Source: Tetrapisispora phaffii CBS 4417
Taxonomy: Eukaryota; Ascomycota; Saccharomycetes; Saccharomycetales; Saccharomycetaceae
Assembly: GCF_000236905.1 (NCBI RefSeq)
Contig: NC_016526.1
Coordinates: 248,001-312,000 of the forward strand
Length of the DNA: 64,000 nucleotides
Reading direction: 5' to 3'
The translations under genes were made by a program, and so were the position numbers. This document shows positions 62,069 through 64,000 of the stretch, in pieces (positions within the stretch are counted from its first letter, which is position 1; each line of letters starts with the position of its first letter). The notes under the pieces were generated by a model that was not told the origin of the DNA, made no database searches, and was given only the letters and a program-made list of their open reading frames with translations.

Positions 62069-62623
62069 TTAATAAGTTGTGACATTAACATACTGAGTCA
62101 TGGTTACCGGAGATAGAGTAACATACTCGACAACTGGGGATAGAGTGACTGTTTGTGTGACATATTCTGTGCTTGGAACACAAACTGGAGAAACGTTGTC
62201 ATTGTTGGCTGCAAAAGCGCTAGCTGCACTAGAGTCTAGGGTAATGTAGACAAATGTGGTGCTGGTGGAGGTAGTAGTGGTGTCTAATGAGCTGTTTTGT
62301 TCAGTGTATTGCGATACAATTTTTTGTTCATTGCCAGCAGTGGTAGTAGTAGCAACAGCAACTGGAGTAGCAGTAGCAGAAACAGTATACCATTGGGTGG
62401 AGTACACAGTGGAAGTAACATAGAAAGTAGTCGTGTCGTCCGAGTAAGTAGCAACAGAGGCACTAGAATCAACAGAGTATGTAACTAGATTGCTTGTTGG
62501 AGATGCATTAGATGAAGAGAGTAGTAGATCAGTAGCGTCCAATGCTTGGACAGTACCATTGGTGTAAGCAGCGGAGCTGAATGAAAGTAAATGTAGAAAT
62601 AGCACTAATATTAACGATTGCAT
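62069..62623 (-). CDS. SRL1: Secreted Ser/Thr-rich cell-wall mannoprotein, SRL1/SVS1 family
   Basis: 184 residues. The signal peptide is at 1-18 (MQSLILVLFLHLLSFSSA), followed by a Ser/Thr-rich body suited to O-mannosylation. The block YSDDTTTFYVTSTVYSTQWY (about 59-78) and the C-terminal CVPSTEYVTQTVT with repeated YVTLSP-type units match S. cerevisiae Srl1 (210 aa, YOR247W) and its ohnologue Svs1 (260 aa). No GPI-attachment signal is visible at the C-terminus, as in Srl1. Srl1 supports wall integrity together with Ccw12. The orientation relative to TMA16 fits SRL1. SBF/MBF-type sites upstream agree with G1-phase expression. Confidence 0.85.
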   Translation of the reverse strand: MQSLILVLFLHLLSFSSAAYTNGTVQALDATDLLLSSSNASPTSNLVTYSVDSSASVATYSDDTTTFYVTSTVYSTQWYTVSATATPVAVATTTTAGNEQKIVSQYTEQNSSLDTTTTSTSTTFVYITLDSSAASAFAANNDNVSPVCVPSTEYVTQTVTLSPVVEYVTLSPVTMTQYVNVTTY

Positions 62624-63518
62624 GATATACAGATTTCAAATTGGGTTTAAAAAAGGAATGGACTGGTTTGAACAGAGAGGTTCTATAATTAGTTTCTTGT
62701 TAAAAGGATAGCAAAAACTAATTTTAACCAAAATAACAATAAGTGACTATATATATATATATATAACTTATAAGAACTAAAGATTGAAAGACGCTCTAAG
62801 AAATTCGCTAGTGAATACATGGTTTCTAAATTTATTTCATTGTTCTTCAAATATATATTATTCATTTTAGTTTATTTATTTATATATATATAATTATTTC
62901 TTTAAGAGTGATTTATATCTCGATCTATGCCATATATATTGTTGAACGTTTTGAATTCTTGAAATAACATCCATGTCTTCGATTATGAGTTCATGAAAAG
63001 TTTGGCGTTTTCGTAACTTTTACATTTTTCATTCAGAGATCGACGCGCAGAACAGGAATTTGTGGAAACATTTTCGCGTTTGACCTCATCTCTCTATTTT
63101 GATATAAATAGTATTTACTTTGTCGATTAACTCAAAAGTAACAGAATAGACACTCCTATGAACGTGTTGGAACTTTTACAAAATTGGAAGTGGAAGATGA
63201 GATAAGTATATCATGGTTATGCAATACTTGCCATTTGATTTGAATTCAGTCGAATACATACTAAGGTATGGCTTGGCTTTTTTTGCAAGGATTACCTTTA
63301 CACAGATAGACTAAATAATAATGGATATGAAAAAATACTTGCTAACGGGCCTCAATGGTGTATATTTAAAAGTGTGTTTAAGTATTATAAGTCCTATGTC
63401 ATTTATTTTCGGTTTTTATTTTCGTTTCTATTTCAACTGAAATAGGGTCTTTTATTTTGCTTTATTATTGTTCTTGTTCATTGTAATGCAATGCCAATTG
63501 GTTGAGATGCAATTGGTT
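62624..63518. other. SRL1 upstream region and 3' flank of the next gene
   Basis: 895 bp. TA repeats lie at 62748-62765 and about 62881-62891. SBF/MBF-type sites at 63043-63078 are listed separately. No gene is visible. Confidence 0.4.
63043..63078 (-). promoter_or_regulatory. SBF/MBF-type sites upstream of SRL1
   Basis: ACGCG (63043-63047, MCB core) and TTTTCGCG (63071-63078, CGCGAAAA on the gene strand, fitting the Swi4 consensus CRCGAAA) lie 420-455 bases before the SRL1/SVS1 ATG. S. cerevisiae SRL1 and SVS1 are G1-expressed wall genes. Confidence 0.55.
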
Positions 63519-64000
63519 TCAAAAGAATTGATGTGCATAGGTATTTAGTTCTGATTCTTCTTGGGTGAGAACTTCTTCTTTCTTAAGTAAATTGATTATT
63601 ATTCCAGAAATAAAAACACCGTTGTTGAATACACTTTTACTTATATCATCAGTATTGTGTTTTAAGGTCAGTAAGACTTTTAATATAGATGCTAATTGAT
63701 CTGGAAGTTGTGTGAAGAGTATGTTAGAAGAAATATTAGATGCATCAATATTCTTCAAATAAATACCTATTGTCTTGGTCAATTGAAATAATTGAGGTAG
63801 AGTTACAGAACTGGTTTGACCATTACCTTGAATATTATTATTCATCTCGTCATATTTAAATGCGGCCTTGAATAGGTCTTCTAGGATGTCAGTATCTATG
63901 GTAGTTCTGGAAACTAATAATTTATCTAGTAATAAGCATGGAACTAGACCTCCTGTGGCAATCACTATATCTAAAAACTTAGATGTATCTTCTGTTGTCA
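63519..64000 (-). CDS. 3' part of an unrecognised protein (5' end beyond window)
   Basis: At least 160 codons are open from the window edge to the stop at 63519-63521. The frame continues upstream past a GTG at 63965 without a stop, through TTEDTSKFLDIVIATGGLVP, so the true start lies off the right end. The visible part is helical with leucine-rich segments (LPQLFQLTKTIGIYLKNIDA; QLASILKVLLTLKHNTDDIS), like an armadillo/HEAT-type repeat protein. I do not recognise it firmly. The Rho-pathway armadillo protein Bem4 (S. cerevisiae YPL161C) is one candidate, but orientation and gene order do not support it clearly. Confidence 0.75.
   Translation of the reverse strand, partial: TTEDTSKFLDIVIATGGLVPCLLLDKLLVSRTTIDTDILEDLFKAAFKYDEMNNNIQGNGQTSSVTLPQLFQLTKTIGIYLKNIDASNISSNILFTQLPDQLASILKVLLTLKHNTDDISKSVFNNGVFISGIIINLLKKEEVLTQEESELNTYAHQFF

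Overview
This is nuclear DNA from a budding yeast of the family Saccharomycetaceae. The evidence is compact single-exon genes with ATG starts, AT-rich intergenic DNA, one ribosomal-protein intron with perfect yeast splice signals (GTATGT, TACTAAC), a tRNA-Ala gene, and about thirty proteins recognisable as S. cerevisiae homologues. Nearly all of these map in S. cerevisiae to two duplicated blocks, YMR237-YMR209 on chromosome XIII and YOR299-YOR247 on chromosome XV. Here the two sets are interleaved in one order, while many genes of both blocks (for example RNA1, SNF2, RRP5, ERG8, VPH1) are absent. That pattern suggests a post-whole-genome-duplication yeast that sorted its duplicate losses independently of S. 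cerevisiae (for example a Vanderwaltozyma/Tetrapisispora-type lineage). The exact species cannot be told from this window.

Layout. 0.2-10 kb: BUD7/BCH1-type exomer adaptor, TAF9, MBF1, RNH1, TRI1, RRS1 and intron-containing RPS10. 10.1-12.6 kb: a 2.5-kb gene-free stretch ending at tRNA-Ala(TGC). 12.9-23.5 kb: RDL1, a YOR283W-type phosphatase, MRE11, PLP2, FSH3, an FMP42-type transporter and RFM1. MRE11 and FSH3 both lose their conserved C-termini to a one-base frame change in an A-rich stretch. 23.8-37.8 kb: ESC1, GUA1, SKY1, a candidate H/ACA snoRNA (snR31), CAF20 and CEF1. 38.5-51.9 kb: EFR3, RIM20, TPO4, a YMR209C-type methyltransferase and HRK1. 52.5-64 kb: TRE2/TRE1, OSW1, SEC63, NAT5, an unrecognised probable mitochondrial protein, TMA16, an SRL1/SVS1 cell-wall protein and the 3' part of an unrecognised gene that runs off the right edge.

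Regulation visible in the sequence. PAC and RRPE elements (ribosome-biogenesis regulon) precede RRS1, GUA1, TMA16 and the snR31 candidate. A Rap1 site lies far upstream of RPS10. A Ndt80-type middle sporulation element precedes OSW1. SBF/MBF sites precede the SRL1/SVS1 gene. A Pdr1/3-type site lies in the TPO4 upstream region.

The genes are mostly unrelated housekeeping functions: transcription, RNA processing, ribosome assembly, DNA repair, translocation, signalling and transport. No operon-like system, CRISPR array, intact transposon or clearly foreign cassette was seen. The best leads are the snR31 candidate, the exact A AAA AAC heptamer at the MRE11 frame change, and the interleaved synteny.
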